Assembly: GCA_943737045.1 (NCBI GenBank)
Contig: CALSFV010000061.1
Coordinates: 496,001-560,000, forward strand
Source: Parapristionchus giblindavisi
Taxonomy: Eukaryota > Nematoda > Chromadorea > Rhabditida > Diplogasteridae
DNA length: 64,000 bases
Direction of reading: 5' to 3'
Positions 10,798-21,965 of this stretch are shown here, piece by piece. Under the pieces are notes generated by a model that saw nothing but the letters and a program-made list of their open reading frames with translations, was not told the origin of the DNA and did not search any database. Each line of letters opens with the position of its first letter. Position 1 is the stretch's first letter. Made by a program: the position numbers and the translations under genes.

Positions 10798-11288
10798 GCA
10801 TCCCCGTGTACTTCCAGTGGTTATCACATCAATCGTGGTTCAAGTATGGATTTGAATCACTGCAAATCAATCAATGGGAAGATATCGATTCTATTGCCGG
10901 TGAGTTTATCGAAGCGTGGTTACGGTATTAGATATGCCGGTTACGGTATTCGATATGCGGTTACGGTATTAGATATGCGGTTACGGTATTAGATATGCGG
11001 TTACGGTAGAGTATGGTAGACAATATTGATTGATTGTAGGATGATACATTGCCCAAGGACTGCACTGTCTATGATGGACTAGGCATATTGACAAGAGGTG
11101 GCATGAAAACAGGTGGGATGATGATCAAAGATCAAAGACCAAAGATCAAAGACTAAATATCAAAGATTGCACATTCAGAGAGCTTCATGCCCGATGTCCT
11201 TTGTCTCGTCGGTTTCTTCGTAATTTATCGTCTTATCGGATTCTTTGCGCTATTTATCAGAGCTAAATTCCAGAAGAGCGACGCTTAA
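10798..11288 (+). CDS. ABCG-family transporter, last three exons only
   Basis: Exons 10798-10899, 11040-11112 and 11179-11288. The first encodes [20 protein letters not shown] and [11 protein letters not shown], the well known extracellular-loop/TM6 boundary of ABCG half transporters. The last encodes [19 protein letters not shown] and then [10 protein letters not shown] with a stop, the family C-terminal helix and tail. Upstream exons (ATP-binding domain, TM1-5) are not found: a palindrome-rich, Merlin-bearing block lies directly 5'. Either a very long intron holds them left of the window or the gene is truncated. The junction 10899/11040 is one base out of phase, and the intron between holds a 20-base minisatellite. 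ABCG proteins export lipids, pigments or xenobiotics; the substrate here is unknown. Confidence 0.7.
10919..11007. repeat. 20-bp minisatellite in an ABCG intron
   Basis: Four to five units of TTACGGTATTAGATATGCGG with few mismatches. The TTACGGTA core is dispersed widely in this window. Confidence 0.85.
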
Positions 11289-11307
11289 TTTCCGCCCCTT
11301 CTATAGT

Positions 11308-11512
11308 ATTTTCAAACTAGTAGTTTACTTATATTTCCCACTAGCCGTAGACTTGCAAGTCTACGGCTAGTTAAACGTAAGTTTACTAGTAGTGGTGTAT
11401 AATACGGTAATGCATTTCGTCAAATGTTCTTTCACTAGTAATAAACTAACAGTAAACTGCTAGTCTGTGACGTCACGTAAGTAAACTACTAGTTTGGAAA
11501 TACCAGAGTTAC
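11308..11512. mobile_element. TIR element, family F, copy 1
   Basis: Contains TAGCCGTAGACTTGCAAG and a terminal AAACTAGTAGTTTACTTA-type sequence. An inverted relative with the same core is at 37149-37312, and a more diverged one at 44876-45004. Confidence 0.65.
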
Positions 11513-11831
11513 CGTAATCTCACCACCCCCTATTCACAGTTTTGTCATGATATAGTATTCGTTGCTGGATCCTCACATCATCTTTAACCGACTGTTTCGC
11601 GCATATTGCGTGCCTCTTGAGTGTCTTTTTCACTGTGTGATCAGAGTTTGTATCGATAAAGATGAAATGCTGAGCGAGTTTATCACATTTTGGATGCAAC
11701 AATTGGAAAGTAATCATAAAAGTGGAAAGACGAAGGGTATTCTACCAAAAAAAACAATTGCAATATACTTCTATCAATTTAGTACAGCCCGATCTCCTTT
11801 TGTACAGACGTCACTTTGGAAGTGGAGGAAA

Positions 11832-13487
11832 TCAATTATTTGAAGTGAGTAATAGACGAATGAGAGACTCGAAAGAAGTAATCTGTATACGAATCACGTT
11901 AGTTATAAAAGTTTATCAATCAATATTAGATGAGTTCAAAAAAAAATCAACATCAGTTGAATTTTACAAATATCAAGCTGTACACTAACCTTAGATGACG
12001 ATTCCATCATGAGTCGATGATCATAAATCGTTCGTACCATAGCACATGCCATATGCGTCAATGAATCAATACCATGGCCAGGGAGATTCACTGGACGAGG
12101 GTTCCTGCCTGGAACAACAGAGGTTACGGTAACTTCCGGAGGAGAAATAAATCAATAGCCGTACCTTCTTCATCTGTAACAATCAATCGATCGTTACTAT
12201 CAAAGCAGAGACCAGCTCCTGAAAATATTATTGATTTGATGATAAATCAATAAAAATCAGTAAATCAAATACCTAATATAGATAGTATTAGGAGGCAAAG
12301 GGACGGGAACGAATTTTCTATTTACTTCATCGACGATAAAAAGATCTTCACGAGTTATCGCGAAGTAGAGCTATAATTAATCAATAAATATCGGTTACAG
12401 TATGCCGAATATCAAGACATATCAAGACACATTTAAACACCATTGCGGTGTACGATAAATAAGACATCTACAGTACCTTTCCTCTACATTTCAGCATGAG
12501 AGGCGATACAGCAGGCTTGTTAAAGTGAATTTTGTCGTTGACGACGAAGGAATCCCCATAACTGAATCAATCGATACAAGTCAATCGATAATCATTCAAC
12601 GTACAAAGAAAAGAATCGATATAGTCGATTATCTGCGAGATACAACTTCTCATCCTCCTCATAGGCTACACAGAAATATTGTTCACCTCGACTGGGATGA
12701 CCTGAATTATTGATTGATTGATCGATCAATAACGCAAGAATAACCAGAGAATAGCCAATAAAGAACTTACCAAACCTAGTATTATGCAATTGACGACCAT
12801 GATGCAACTTATTAAGCGTGTATCTGAACGGATTACGGTAAGATGTGAAAATAAATCGATAATAGAACCTATCAATAAATGAGTGCACTCACGGCAAATT
12901 CTCTTAGATATAGGTTGTCTAACTGTTCAGCTAAAGAGAAAGGTTAGCTTACTCAAAACTCTCTCAAAAAGGCATGTTGGAAAATACTCTCTCGCTCGAG
13001 ATAGTAACGGAGACCGGAGTAAGCTAACTAAGTTATTATCTCACATATGAGAGAACGTTTCTCTAGTTGTCGGATCTTGGATAACCTATGGCTCAAATAT
13101 GAGATAGTTTGTACACTGACCTTTTCTCCATATCTCAATACGACTGAATTGAAGGCAATGGTTTTGAAATTATGAATTTTATCACAGTTCGAATTGAGAA
13201 ACTGAACTTCGTACCTGTGAAGAAGCCATCATTATGTAACGATCGATAATATCGAACGATATCAGGGCCGGGAATTTCTATTTTCTGTTTTCTGATTTCA
13301 GGAAAAAAATTATCGATTAACTAGTTGCTTACCGGCTCACAATGCGAGATTTGCAATATTTGACGTGAAAGGTGACAAAGGCATTTTCAGGGCTGGTCAC
13401 AATCTTCATGGGAGGAATGAGATCAACTGCCAATGGTTGAATTGGAAAATGTCGCAGTTGACAGCCTGAAAATAATATAATAAAAAA

Positions 13488-13555
<68 letters not shown>

Positions 13556-14321
13556 ACGTATGCACAAATTGGTTGTACACATTTGGACCATATAATGCAC
13601 AAATAAAACACAATCTATAACTATTGTATCCAATTGTATCCCTTATTGTATTGTAACTATCCAGTCGAATCTCCTCCTAGAAGGCTTTGCAATGCCTGGA
13701 GGTGTACTTCCAACTGTCAAGCAGGCCTAATGGACGATAGCGGAACGTTTTCGAGGGTTTTATACTTCAATTAACAAGTTCGATCGTTTTCTTGAATGGG
13801 AAAAATATCTCTCATAATCAGAGACGGAAGAATTTCAACTTGCAAGCAAAATCCCCCTGCCCCTGACTCTTCTGCACTTAGTGCTGATAAGATAAATGTA
13901 TTGTATTGTATAACTATTGTAGCAAGTAGGAGTCTGCGAAGAGGCATGAAGAGCTAGCTTAGAACGATAAATGCGATTGAACATAAAAACCATACATTTT
14001 CATACCCTCACAATGCGAGGACCCCCCCCCCCCATAATATATGGCTCATTTTCAGTCATTTGATGCGAAAATAAGCTAAAATGCCTATTTTTAAAGCGAG
14101 TTTTCGAATTCTACCAACCATATTTCGAAAATCGACCCACTATATAAAAATAACGGCGAGGGTATCGAAAATGTAATATGATAAAAACACCTGATCGTAC
14201 CAGTGATCAGGTTGGAGGTATTCAAAAATACACCATCGTCTTCTTGCCGAACTGTGAGCAAGATATGATTGTGTACAACGGACAACACTTGCACCTCGGG
14301 ATCATCACGGAATCTAACCAT
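11832..14321 (-). CDS. Unidentified protein, 11 exons, possibly beta-propeller
   Basis: Proposed exons (minus): 14201-14321, 13333-13465, 13121-13214, 12893-12922, 12771-12823, 12605-12701, 12477-12561, 12273-12370, 12165-12218, 11990-12108, 11832-11882. The start MVRFRDDPEVQVLSVVHNH sits just after a TTATAG acceptor. Repeated short segments such as QYFCVAYEEDEKLYLADN, LYFAITREDLFIVDEVNRK and GAGLCFDSNDRLIVTDEEG recall NHL/WD-type propeller blades, but I cannot name a family. The product is about 310 residues and ends LIRLLLTSNN. Two junctions (12893/12823 and 12273/12218) are one base out of phase, so it may contain unseen microexons, errors or decay. It converges with the ABCG exons. Introns carry a TTA microsatellite and MITE fragments. 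Confidence 0.55.
12930..13035. mobile_element. Degenerate MITE family A-like hairpin
   Basis: Inverted GTTAGCTTACTC/GAGTAAGCTAAC-type ends around an ACTCTCTCGCTCGAG centre, inside the intron next to the 30-base exon of the minus-strand gene. Confidence 0.4.
13488..13551. repeat. (TTA)n microsatellite
   Basis: About 21 TTA units in an intron of the minus-strand gene; low-complexity poly-Ile and poly-Asn reading frames here are artefacts. Confidence 0.95.
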
Positions 14322-14793
14322 CTCTCTATAATTAAGAATAATAATAACATTATCGATTAGGGTGAAGGATAGAAAAAATGTGCTGAAAATGAGAAGAGGA
14401 AAGAAATTGACGCCAGTGAACTATGTGAAGAAAGATGATCAATATGGTCGATATTTTGTATCAAAAAGGATCAAAGTGTAGCGGCTCTGAGACTGAAGAA
14501 TATAAACGATAGCTGATCATGTAGATAATTGAATGGAAATTGGTTTCACATCGATGTAAAATTCTCTTAAATTTTTGGAACGGTGTGAGATCAAATGTTA
14601 TGCGTGAGACGTTTCCTAAGGCGTATCTACAAGAAATAATATGACCAAACTACTAGAGGCCTAGAGAGGGCGTGAAAACAACCGAGTAGAGAGATACAGG
14701 AATGACTGGGTAGATGCAAGAGGTATGACGGCTAGGTCAGATAGAGGGTCATAAAGAAAAAGTATGAGAGTGGTCATAGGTCAAAGTCGAGTA

Positions 14794-15182
14794 CACTGAG
14801 CTGAAAGATGCTTAGCAAATGCGTTGCTTACGCATTAGCTTAGCAACACGATCGCTTATAGTTAAGCATAGAAGAGAGATGCTTATATTTAAGCATAGCG
14901 TATGCTTAGCTAGAAAGAGGCGGGCGTTCGCTTCCCGGAATAGACTTTGAGTTATACTATTCATGTTGACATGGTTAGGTGGCGCAGTGGTAAGCGCCTT
15001 CACTAGCTATCGGTAGGTTGGTGGTTCGGCCCCACATCTTATTGCGATCTTTTGCCGAGTTGTTTCTTTCATGTAAGCAACTCGGTAAGCATTTGCCCAT
15101 GCTTATATGTAAGCATATCGCCATCTTATCCGACTGAGGTAGCAATTAGTATGCTTACTATTAAGTATCTTTCAGCTCAGTG
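14794..15182 (+). mobile_element. CACTGAG TIR element with tRNA-like promoter, copy 1
   Basis: Inverted ends CACTGAGCTGAAAGATGCTT and AAGTATCTTTCAGCTCAGTG, flanked by TA on both sides. The interior holds a box A (TGGCGCAGTGG, 14980-14990) and a box B-like GGTTCGGCCCC (15023-15033), spaced as in a tRNA gene. Copy 2, at 54490-54950, keeps both boxes but differs elsewhere. No coding sequence. Confidence 0.8.
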
Positions 15183-15213
15183 TAAGGACAATTGCGATAG
15201 TTTAATAAACAGA

Positions 15214-16704
15214 TTAAGACACCGGCTCAGTAAGATTCGAGGGTTGAGCCAGTGACCCCGGACATCGACCTCACCGATTTGGCCCAAAATTTTTTTATTG
15301 ATACCCCCATGGGCCCTATCAAAAAATGGGTATTCATTTGGGCTGGTTCCTTGAAACACAGATGTGGCGGGTTTTCGAAATTTGAAAACTCGATTTTCAC
15401 CAGAGAAAAATGGAGCGACATAGGACCAATGTTAGTGTCGATTAATTATAAGTATAAATAGACAACAAAAACAGGCTATACGACGGTCCGGAGATCCGAT
15501 CGCAAACTGATTTTTTTGCCTCCTCAAAACATTCTAAAATTAATTAAAATTTTAAAACAAAAAAGTGCAGTCCAATTTTTGCCTCATCTTATAGAGCAAA
15601 AACTTCCGCGTCGAATGAGGTGAAAAAATCAAAAATCGAAGGACCCCTCTTTTGAGATAAATGAACATGAAGATGACCCGAAAATATTTTTGTTTTCAAA
15701 CCCCCTCATGTTTGTACTCATATTGAAGAGCTCGTCGAGTAGAACAACTTTTATGTTGATCGTTTTGTCTGAAACTCATGTACAAGAGAAATACATGAGT
15801 TAAATTTATTCGTACGGTTGTTCACCCAATTTTGAGTAAAATGAAAGTAAAATATTTTTTGTGTACAAAATGATCACGCCTATATTGTAGAACGCAAAAA
15901 TCCACACTTACTTTGTTGTTTCACGAAAAAAAATTGTTGACCCCCATGCTGAAAAATATGGACTGGAAAGTAGTCTTGAAAAAAAAGTTGTCGAAACCTT
16001 GCCACGTTTATACTCATTTTAAAGTACTCGTCAAGTACATCATTTTTTATGTTGGTCGTATTCTATGAAAGTCGTTTGTTCTCAAGATACAAACAATCAA
16101 AATGATTAGGATCCAGTAAATCTTAATTCATGTATTTCTCTTGTGCATGAGTTTCAGACAAAACGTTCAACATAAAAGTTGTTCTACTCGACGAGCTCTT
16201 TAATATGAGTACAAACATGAGGGGGTTTGAAAACAAAAATATTTTCGGGTCATCTTCAGGTTCATTTATCTCAAAAGACGGGTCCTTCGATTTTTGATTT
16301 TTTCCCTTTATTCGACGCGGAGTTTTTTGCTCTATAAGATGAGGCAAAAATTGGACTGCACTTTTTTTGTTTTAAAATTTTAATTAATTTTAGAATGTTT
16401 TGAGACGGCAAAAAAATCAGTTTGCGATCGGATCTCCGGACCGTCGTATAGCCTGTTTTTGTTGTCTATTTATACTTATAATTAATCGACACTAACATTG
16501 GTCCTATGTCGCTCCATTTTTCTCTGGTGAAAATCGAGTTTTCAAATTTCGAAAACCCGCCACATCTGTGTTTCAAGGAACCAGCCCAAATGAATACCCA
16601 TTTTGTGATGGGGGCCCATGGGGGTATCTATAAAAAAATTTTGGGCCAAATCGGTGAGGTCGATGTCCGGCACTTCCTGGAATCTTACTGAGCCGATGTC
16701 TTAA
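15214..16704. mobile_element. Large foldback element, family C, copy 2
   Basis: Same family as 4488-5940: begins TTAAGACACCGGCTCAGTAA, ends TTACTGAGCCGATGTCTTAA, total 1,491 bases. The arms here are the better preserved copy. Confidence 0.9.
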
Positions 16705-16912
16705 CAGATTATTTAGTGTTCGATTAAAGAAGGAGGCCCATGAGTTGGCATGACTGACTCCCGCCACGATAAGAACCTACTTTAAAAGCGCATAGTGAGC
16801 TTTAAACATATCGGGAATCAATATCAGATATGTCTTTCCATTCGTGCGATGAACCTCTATCATTCTATCCGAACAAGCTTATTACGAAAAAACTCGAGGG
16901 TCTCCTGATCTT

Positions 16913-17032
16913 TTAAACCCACGCCCCAAGCTAATTTGAAACTCTCCGCTCTGGCAATACTCTCTCACTTTCTTTGTTTACGAGAGAGTATTGCCAATGC
17001 GGAGGGTAAAATTAGCATGGGGTATTCCTTTA
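16913..17032. mobile_element. MITE family A copy
   Basis: One of the cleanest family A copies: TTAA, CCCCAAGCTAATTTGAAAC, CTCTCCGCTCTGGC, central CTCTCTCACTTTC hairpin, mirror arm, TTAA. Confidence 0.8.
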
Positions 17033-17548
17033 AAGGGAAAATGCAGCCAAAATTTCACTATTTTTAATTTTCTTAATTTTTTGCCAGAGAGTCTATCGAG
17101 GTGTGAATTAAACATTTGATAAAAAAGAATTTTGAAAAAAAATATATAAAACGCATAAAAACGCGTATGAAAAAAATGACGGGTTACTGTAATTTCGCTA
17201 AAGATTCTGCATTTTCTCCACACCATGGAATTGTGGTGTGGGGAAAATACAGCAGAAGACTTATGGTATTGGCGTCGTTTCACGCTTTCGTTCCACTTTG
17301 TTTTTCTTCGTTCAATTCTTTGTTTTATACGCATTTGTCCTTTATTGTTCCATTATTTTCTTTTTAAATGCTCCTGCAGCGCGCGTGGAGACCATCGCTC
17401 CATTTGTATGGCTTTATTAACGCGAAAAACGGCGACAATTTCATGTTTAGCTATGAAAGTACGACAACTAAGAATAGTTTTACACGCATTTTCGTCCATA
17501 AGTGTCGTTTTAAATACTTCTATATTTCGTATATATAATTTAGCAGAC

Positions 17549-17628
17549 ATGACACGGTTCTGTCAGAGCTCTGGAGTCATCATCGAGCGGGGAAAGAACA
17601 ACATCGGCATGGTCGCTGGAACTGACAG
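17549..17628 (+). other. Possible upstream exon or short ORF
   Basis: A segment between a TTTAGCAG acceptor and a GACAG/GTATTCC donor opens with an ATG encoding MTRFCQSSGVIIERGKNN. It does not join in frame to the next exon (17821), so it could be a 5' untranslated exon with an upstream ORF, or unrelated. Confidence 0.3.
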
Positions 17629-17856
17629 GTATTCCGTTTTTTATCGACTTCTTTACGTTCGGTGCAACTTTCGTTATGATATAACCAATTCTATGCCCAG
17701 ATAACACTTTGTTTCATTGTCTTTGCGATCACTTTTAGTCATGCAATACAGAAAAATGTATGAAACCGCTTTCAACGGCTATTTCTACACGTAAAATGAG
17801 CGTATTATATCATTTTATAGGCGCTGTCGACATCGGTTTCACCATCTACTATTATA

Positions 17857-18480
17857 ATGCGTGTCGCTCAGCGCCCTACTTCTAACAGAAGATCCGCGAG
17901 AGTAAGTCGCTATCATTATATTATAATATTTATTTTCTATTATATATAATTTATAATTGATTTTTAATTATCTATCCGCCCGTATATGGTGGCAACTATT
18001 CCCTGCGATGACAGCATAGGTGCATTATCATAACAGGAAACCATTACAGCAATCTAATATTTGTTTTGTACAGTATTGTTGTGATTTAGGTTGATCAAGT
18101 CGCCTTCGACAAGGCTATCGAAGCTTCTATCACTAATTATTCTGGATCCAGAAGGTGTGTCTCTTCTACATTTAGTTTACATTTTATTTTATACGTTTCA
18201 TCCTGACAATGAGTTCAGAAGAACTTGTTTACGCTTAAAATATTCGTTATCGTGTTAGCGTGAATTGTAGCTAAAACATTAACTTTAACGCAACTTTAAG
18301 AAAAGAATCTACCTGTTTAGTATTCATTTAACAACCTTTATCGAATGGACTTTGTTTTACTGATTTAACTCGCCAATTTTTTTCAGGTCATGGCGCAAGC
18401 CGGCTGGCTCGGCTATGCATCCCATGCGATGGTCTGATGCTGGCATCATCGACAGGAAGGATGACGGCACAACTGATTGA
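17857..18480 (+). CDS. Small uncharacterised protein, three exons
   Basis: Exons 17857-17901, 18090-18154 and 18387-18480 join in frame to 67 residues. The protein starts MRVAQRPTSNRRSARVDQ, continues AFDKAIEAS, and ends GIIDRKDDGTTD. Splice sites are good (AGA/GTAAGT, TTTAG/G, TTTTTCAG/G). The exon begins at 17821 after a TTTATAG acceptor, either a spliced-leader site or a join from an upstream exon. AATAAA at 18675-18680 is a suitable poly(A) signal. The first half is basic and the second mixed; no domain, signal peptide or membrane segment is visible and I do not recognise the family. Confidence 0.55.
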
Positions 18481-18680
18481 CATGGTGTAGAGACCATTTA
18501 TTAGAATTACCTACCAATGGAGGGCTATTGATTTAAACCGTTAAGATTTCATTCTTTGCTTTCTATGGTTGTACTGTATAATTTCATGCTGATACAAGTC
18601 TTCTATATCGCCCAATTCCGATGTATTTCTTTGTATTCGATATATTGCTTTTGTATATTATGGGATATGTTATAAATAAA

Positions 18681-19453
18681 CTATATAATATTGAATGAAT
18701 GTTGTCTGCGAGACAAAATTGTCGATTGAATTGATCATCATTGTGAATTTTTGTTTTTATATCTTGTTGTCGTGATAAAAACATCTCTAAATATCAGCAA
18801 AGGTTAAATATTGGAATTATAATGTTAGATATACGAAAGAGTGGACACTGTAAGTGAAAAAAAGTGTCGAGATCTTTGTGGTGTGCACATTAGGAAAAGT
18901 CGAATAAACTACAGTAACCCGGCGAAATTCACCAGCAGTTTTTCAACGTTCTAATTACGTTATTTCCTTATAAAAGACAAATTATTATTTAATTTTTATA
19001 TTTTTCGAAGCAGAATTAAAAGCTCTATCATATGAGAGCAACTTAATTTTTCGTTTCCGGGTCCCTTTAAGTGCTTGTATATTTCTTTAGAAAAAATGAA
19101 ACCGAGGCCGATCGTCCAAGGACGTAGAAAGTTATAACAATTCGAATTTTGCATCCAGACTTATCTCTGTAGATAAATAATTACAAATTAACATCTATTG
19201 TAAATTTTGGTTGTCAACATGAATACGGAAAGACTTAAACATAGAGATAGGATTAGATTGGATGGGTAGATATGATTTTGGAACACGATTGATTAACAAA
19301 GGATAGAATATTCCAATCACAAAGAGGTAGAGAAACAAGCGAAACGAATCGGAAACTGCGTATAGAAATTGTCCTCAATCGACTTTGACCTATGACCACT
19401 CTCATACTCTCTCTCTTTCTAACCCTCTATTTGACCTAGCCCGCATACCTCTT
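18681..19453. other. Intergenic stretch, nothing identified
   Basis: AT-rich spacer with no convincing exon, inverted repeat or array. Confidence 0.5.
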
Positions 19454-19672
19454 ATTGACCGTATAAAATACACTTGTTTATTTGGTACGAGAGTAGCCAA
19501 CCACTGCCACAATGAATTTATATGTTTAGAGAGAGAGCACCGGTGAGAGAGTAGGTAGATCAGAGAGAGCGAGGAAGCAAATGAGGAAAGAATGGGGAAT
19601 TAATCGATAGTTATTCCTCTGTTTAGCAGCAGTAGCAATGCAATTATGCAAGTATATTTTATACGGACAATA
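19454..19672. mobile_element. MITE family B copy 2
   Basis: Ends TTATTGACCGTATAAAA and TTTTATACGGACAATA; internal CCACTGCCACAATGAATT and GAGAGAGA tract as in the other copies. Confidence 0.8.
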
Positions 19673-19694
19673 GCATCAACCCAGTCATTCCTGT

Positions 19695-20027
19695 CACGGC
19701 GGCTCAATGATAGTAACTAAGAAGCTCTTGCCGGAGAAAGAAACTATCGCAAACTGAGTGATGATAAGCACTAAAACGTCTAGGTTCTCCCAGCGCGAAA
19801 GTTGACTACGGTATTTCTGGGCGCTCGCTTCTGACTAAACCTATCATCGAGTTTTACGATTCGCGAGACATGCCGATATGGCTTAGTGGATAGAGCTTTT
19901 GTGTATCTATCCGAACCTCGTAGGTTCGAATCCCGCCCAGTGCAAATCAACTTTGCCGATTTTTCGTAATGCAAGAGGCTTCAAGCCAAAGTTAAATGTA
20001 GGGATTTCTCTTCATTGAACCGCCGTG
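19695..20027 (+). mobile_element. TIR element with internal tRNA-like promoter, copy 2
   Basis: 333 bases, same ends as 6372-6704, 5-base target duplication CCTGT (19690-19694 and 20028-20032). The tRNA-like part at 19872-19943 is the better preserved one: box A TGGCTTAGTGG and a perfect box B consensus GGTTCGAATCC. It is not a functional-looking tRNA because the acceptor ends GCCGATA and CCAGTGC pair poorly. Confidence 0.85.
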
Positions 20028-20240
20028 CCTGTGTCTCTCTACTCGGTTGTGTTCTCGCCCTCTCTAGGCCTCTCGTAGTTTTATCATGGTTTTCGTTGTA
20101 GAGAGCTAAATCTCACTGCTTGAAGAGAAGTAATCTTTACATTTTTTAAGGTACCCAATGGGAGTTCTTCCCTGCAAGCTATGGTAATGATTCCCTTATC
20201 TTTAAGGGATTCCTTTTGGCAAGGAACAAATCCCAGCTGT

Positions 20241-20361
20241 TTAAAGGGAGCGTAACCTCACTCAATGGTCTCTTCGACGCGCAATGCTCTCTCGTTGTTA
20301 GAGAACAGAAAAATAGTGTGCGCAATGAAGAGACCATTGAGTGAGGCAACGCTCCCTTTAA
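20241..20361. mobile_element. MITE family D copy 1
   Basis: TTAAAGGGAGCG...CGCTCCCTTTAA with inner CAATGGTCTCTTC arms and a CTCTCGTTGTTAGAGA hairpin centre. Other copies are at 33390, 50303 and 51903. Confidence 0.8.
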
Positions 20362-20399
20362 GGGAGTAATTTGCTTTCTTTTCATGATTCCAAAAAATT

Positions 20400-21216
20400 A
20401 TTTGAAATTTACATTTTTTTGCTTCCTATAAAAAAACATATGATTTAAAAAAATATGTTGCAAGATCTTGATGTTCCTACATCATCTACGCTTGTCACGG
20501 AGAAAAGTACAGAATATTGTTCATTAGATCAATGGAATATGTTATAACTATTTTAAGTAACATTTTGCATTGACCCTAGCTGAATAAAGCTATCTAAATG
20601 TGAAAATATCAAGTTGTAGAAAACGCTCTAATGAAGCTCCTTTTAAGAAGGGAACCCCTTGAGTTTTTTAGTAAACTGATCGGGCAGGACTATGGATCAC
20701 ATATCCGTGAATACAAAACCAATTTTCGCTAATTTATAAATGTCCCGAAATAACTTAATCCGAGCTGAAAGTTGTTGCACTGAGGAAAGCGCAGAAAGGC
20801 GCGATTTTTTTTAATTTGAAAGATAAATATATGGAAAATTGCGAACGGGAATCAAACCAGTGTTTTTTCAAGGAATCAAGGAATACTGATATATATAATC
20901 GAGGAATTTTTGTTACCAATTGTCGTGTTTTATCACCCTGTTCTCATTGTCAGTGCTCCCCAAAATTATCCTTATAACTCGTATCAGCACATTTTATTTA
21001 TGTATCGTTGCGTGCACATACATAAAATAAAAATATAACATAACCAGCCGGTCGCGCGCGCCTACGGCGCGCGTTATCGACTTCATTGTGCCTTGTCGCG
21101 CGCTAGGTTGGGTTGTGTGTTGTTTATTGACGTTTGTAGAAAATCAGCAGTTTTTTGAGAATTTCTTCGTATTTTTGAATCTATCTGACAATGAGGTGCA
21201 TGAGACTTGACGATGA
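20400..21216. other. Intergenic stretch, nothing identified
   Basis: No gene recognised. A short GC-rich palindromic patch (GCGCGCGCCTACGGCGCGCG) lies at about 21050-21075. Confidence 0.5.
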
Positions 21217-21965
21217 CTTCACAAAATTTTACTCAAATCTGATTAATCGTACGTATTCTGACCTACCGAATCCGGTTAGGGTAGTCTACAATATTCATAA
21301 TCATATAACTACAATTATGCTTAGTACGACAATTTTCACTCAAAGCTGACCATCGGTACTTAATCTAACCCACCGAACCGGGTTACGGTAGTCTACATAC
21401 GGCATAATCAAATAACTCGAATAATGCTTAGTACGACAATTTTTACTCAAAGCTGACCATCTGTACTTACTCTGACCCACCGAACCGGGATACGGTAGTC
21501 TACAATAGGCATAATCATATAACTCGAATAATGCTTAGTACGACAATTTTTACTCAAAGCTGACCATCGGTACTTAATCTGACCCACCGAACCGGGTTAC
21601 GGTAGTCTACAATAGGCATAATCAAATAACTCGAATAATGGTTAGTACGACAATTTTTACTCAAAGCTGACCATCGGTACTTAATCTGACCCACCGAACC
21701 GGGTTACGGTAGTCTACAAACGGCATAATCAAATAACTCGAATAATGCTTAGTACGACAATTTTTACTCAAAGCTGACCATCGGTACTTACTCTGACCCA
21801 CCGAACCGGGATACGGTAGTCTACAATAGGCATAATCATATAACTCGAATAATGCTTAGTACGACAATTTTTACTCAAAGCTGACCATCGGTACTTACTC
21901 TGACCCACCGAACCGGGATACGGTAGTCTACAATAGGCATAATCATATAACTCGAATAATACTTA
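21217..21965 (+). repeat. 107-bp tandem array
   Basis: Seven units, the first diverged. Unit starts recur at 21324, 21431, 21538, 21645, 21752 and 21859, each with GTACGACAATTTTTACTC and GAACCGGGTTACGGTAGTC. A further part-unit lies right of the Tc1-like insertion (23523-23600). Confidence 0.9.

Noticed and set aside
12592..12888. Single 98-codon exon in the minus-strand gene
   Set aside because: It runs through a clear intron (donor GTAAGTTC at 12770, acceptor TTCAG at 12702); the two halves are separate exons.
19872..19943. Genuine tRNA gene
   Set aside because: Boxes A and B are good but the acceptor and anticodon stems do not pair properly, and the same sequence lies inside a duplicated transposable element.
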